64,000 nucleotides of DNA from M3007 sp964550795. Its GTDB lineage: Bacteria > Bacteroidota > Bacteroidia > Chitinophagales > Saprospiraceae. The translations under genes and the position numbers were made by a program. Position 1 is the first letter of the stretch. Every line of letters starts with the position of its first letter. Shown here piece by piece: positions 62,216 through 64,000 of this stretch. Below the pieces are notes generated by a model that saw only the letters and a program-made list of their open reading frames with translations, was not told the origin of the DNA and did no database searches. The stretch lies in the NCBI GenBank assembly GCA_964550795.1, contig CAZKBH010000006.1, positions 59,715 through 123,714 on the forward strand, in the 5' to 3' direction.

Positions 62216-63877
62216 ATGAAACGTAGAAATTTTCTCAAAATATTCCCTGCCGCAACGGTTACTCCGTTCGTGGTAAATGGCCATGCCCTGCGCCCTTTTG
62301 CCAACACAAAAATGGCGCGTTTGCTCAATAGCTGCGAGGGCGTAGAGGATCGCGTACTCGTCCTCATCCAACTCAAAGGCGGCAACGATGGACTCAACAG
62401 CATCATCCCGCTCAACCAGTACGACGCCTATGCAAATCTCCGTCCCAGTGTCGGAATTCCTGAAAACGACCTCGTCCAATTGGATAGCACATTGGCCAAT
62501 GAAGATCAGGTTGGGGTTCACCCTTCTTTGCTGAAATTCAAGGAGTTGTATGAAAAAGGATGGGCTACGGTGGTGCAAGGCGTCGGATATGAAAGCATGA
62601 ACCAGAGCCACTTTAAAGGCACCGACCTCTGGCTTTCCGGCGGCGATGGTACACAAGCCAACAACAATATCAAATCCGGCTGGATGGGCCGCGCCTTGCA
62701 AGCTTTCTACCCCGATGTGGTAGGCGTACCCACTTCGTCCATGCCCGATCCGCTCGGTATTCAGGTGGGTGATCCGACCACTTCAACGGGTTTTCACACC
62801 GAAACGGAGCACCAGAACGTCATCAACATGAGTGGCCAGGATGCGGCCGGGTTTTACTCGCTTATACAAACCATCGGGGGCGCGCCAATTGCCAATATTC
62901 CTGACTCTGAACATGGTGAAGAGCTGGCCTATGTCATGGGCGTGGAGCAAAGCACCAGCTTGTATGCACAGCGAATCACGGAGGTTTTTAACGCCGGTAC
63001 AAATCACCTGAGCACCTATCCGACCACCAACAACAGCCGATTTGCACCACAACTTCAGACCGTTGCCAGGCTGATCAAAGGAGGCTGCAAGACTAAAATT
63101 TACCTCTGCCAGCTCGGTGGTTTTGATACCCACAACGCGCAGGTGAACGGCGGCAACCCGACCCTTGGCGATCACGCCAATCTGCTGCTCGACCTTTCTG
63201 AATCCGTCAAAGCATTTATGGACGATCTCGAAGGAATGGGTTTGGCGGATCAAGTGACCGCTTGCACATTTTCGGAATTTGGCCGTTGCGCCAAAGAAAA
63301 TGGCTCAGACGGAACGGATCACGGCACCCTTTCTCCGATGTTTGTTTTTGGCAAAAACATCGCGGCCGGTGTGCGTGGTACAAACGTGAACCTGTCCGAT
63401 TTGACCAATGACAACCAGTTGAAAAATGCACAATTTGACTACCGTCAAGTATTTACCACGCTGCTCCAGGACTGGCTCGGTGCCGACGATCAGGTGCTTA
63501 CGGAGACCATGTTTGATGGCTATTCCAAAATAGCGCTGGTAGATACCGCTGCCGTAGTCAATCCAGATTGCTACCTTCCGATGACCGTGAGTAGCCACGA
63601 TAACTACCTGACAGAGAAGCCTTTGACTATTTTTCCGAACCCTGCCAGCATTCAAGCGGAGATCGGTTACAGCAATACGGGAGCGGCCTTCGAAGCTCGT
63701 TTGACGCTACATAGTCTGGGTGGGGCAATGGTTTCCTCAACCAAGGTTTTGGTGGAACAGGATGCCAATGTGTTCTTTTTGGATGTTTCGCCACTGCCAC
63801 CGGGCACCTATTTTGTGCGCCTCGAAAACCGGTTGAATGGACGAGCGCATGTGTCCAAATTGAGTGTGGTGCGCTAG
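62216..63877 (+). CDS. DUF1501 family protein with T9SS type A signal
   Basis: 553 residues. A Tat- or Sec-like N-terminus (KRRNFLK, then a hydrophobic stretch) leads into a DUF1501 domain (about 35-460) of the alkaline-phosphatase-like superfamily: LVLIQLKGGNDGLNSIIPLN, QNQSHFKGTDLWLSG-like YESMNQSHFKGTDLWL, KIYLCQLGGFDTH and FSEFGRCAKENGSDGTDHGT. A T9SS type A tail (about 475-553, LTIFPNPASIQAEIGYSNTG through GTYFVRLEN) sends it across the outer membrane. Operon partner of DUF1800. Function unknown; a surface-located hydrolase is possible. Confidence 0.92.
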   Translation: MKRRNFLKIFPAATVTPFVVNGHALRPFANTKMARLLNSCEGVEDRVLVLIQLKGGNDGLNSIIPLNQYDAYANLRPSVGIPENDLVQLDSTLANEDQVGVHPSLLKFKELYEKGWATVVQGVGYESMNQSHFKGTDLWLSGGDGTQANNNIKSGWMGRALQAFYPDVVGVPTSSMPDPLGIQVGDPTTSTGFHTETEHQNVINMSGQDAAGFYSLIQTIGGAPIANIPDSEHGEELAYVMGVEQSTSLYAQRITEVFNAGTNHLSTYPTTNNSRFAPQLQTVARLIKGGCKTKIYLCQLGGFDTHNAQVNGGNPTLGDHANLLLDLSESVKAFMDDLEGMGLADQVTACTFSEFGRCAKENGSDGTDHGTLSPMFVFGKNIAAGVRGTNVNLSDLTNDNQLKNAQFDYRQVFTTLLQDWLGADDQVLTETMFDGYSKIALVDTAAVVNPDCYLPMTVSSHDNYLTEKPLTIFPNPASIQAEIGYSNTGAAFEARLTLHSLGGAMVSSTKVLVEQDANVFFLDVSPLPPGTYFVRLENRLNGRAHVSKLSVVR

Positions 63878-63963
63878 TTTTTTGACGGAGGAATTCGGGG
63901 TGCGTCAAAAGTCGGAGCAGGACACACGTTGCTCTCCAGCGAAAAATTTAATTTCTTGTAATG

Positions 63964-64000
63964 TTAACTTCCCGAAAGTTTTAAACTTTCGGGAAGTTAA
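63964..64000. repeat. Palindrome at the window end
   Basis: TTAACTTCCCGAAAGTT and its complement (63964-63980, 63984-64000) flank three bases. It reaches the last base of the window, so a T-tract or extension beyond is not visible. Confidence 0.7.

Overview
The window is from a Bacteroidota genome, most likely of the Saprospiria (Saprospirales) type. The evidence is seven secreted proteins carrying type IX secretion (T9SS) C-terminal signals (five short type A and two gliding-motility type B tails), a lipoprotein BamA homologue of the TamL type, a TonB-dependent receptor, an AP2-domain protein of a kind common in Saprospiria, and about ten upstream regions with the Bacteroidota -7 promoter element TAnnTTTG. 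The order-level placement is inference. Two runs of exactly ten N (27287-27296 and 57249-57258) show that this is a scaffolded draft; each interrupts a gene that is otherwise intact.

Layout. 1-5.6 kb (mostly minus): a zinc-ribbon protein cut by the window edge, the methionine sulfoxide reductase MsrA, TrmD and a large TonB-dependent receptor. 5.9-13.2 kb: a lamin-tail T9SS protein, TamL with a divergent TrmH-family rRNA/tRNA methylase, and a LemA-TPM-TPM operon. 13.2-22.9 kb: small conserved proteins, the AP2 protein, a PhoR/PhoB-like two-component pair, an alpha/beta-hydrolase plus barrel-protein pair, a spermidine-synthase-like methyltransferase and a 1015-residue AsmA-family protein. 23.1-27.7 kb: RNase D, then trpB-trpA followed by a NamZ-type muramidase. 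27.8-33.8 kb: choice-of-anchor L and B secreted proteins, a small lipoprotein and RarA. 33.9-43.1 kb: an Rpn-family nuclease, Fmt, lipases and hypotheticals, then gap and pgk separated by a 225-bp element with terminal inverted repeats, and a barrel protein. 43.3-49.4 kb: one 2050-residue adhesin-like protein with about 13 SprB-type repeats. 49.4-56.2 kb: omega-amidase, CTP synthase, a sigma-54-type promoter driving a 33-residue lipoprotein and ytxJ, an acyltransferase, MltG, and a cystathionine beta-synthase-like enzyme. 56.4-63.9 kb: a VCBS/FG-GAP type B T9SS protein followed by a DUF1800-DUF1501 pair.

The genes are mainly housekeeping (translation, glycolysis, nucleotide and amino-acid synthesis, envelope assembly) interleaved with secreted surface proteins. 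The T9SS machinery itself is not in the window. Many intergenic gaps carry palindromic or tandem short repeats of several unrelated families, some seen at two sites. The most notable finds are the compact sigma-54 / mini-lipoprotein / YtxJ unit, the MITE-like element between gap and pgk, the divergent trpBA pair, and the dispersed palindrome families. No tRNA, rRNA, CRISPR array or prophage was recognised.
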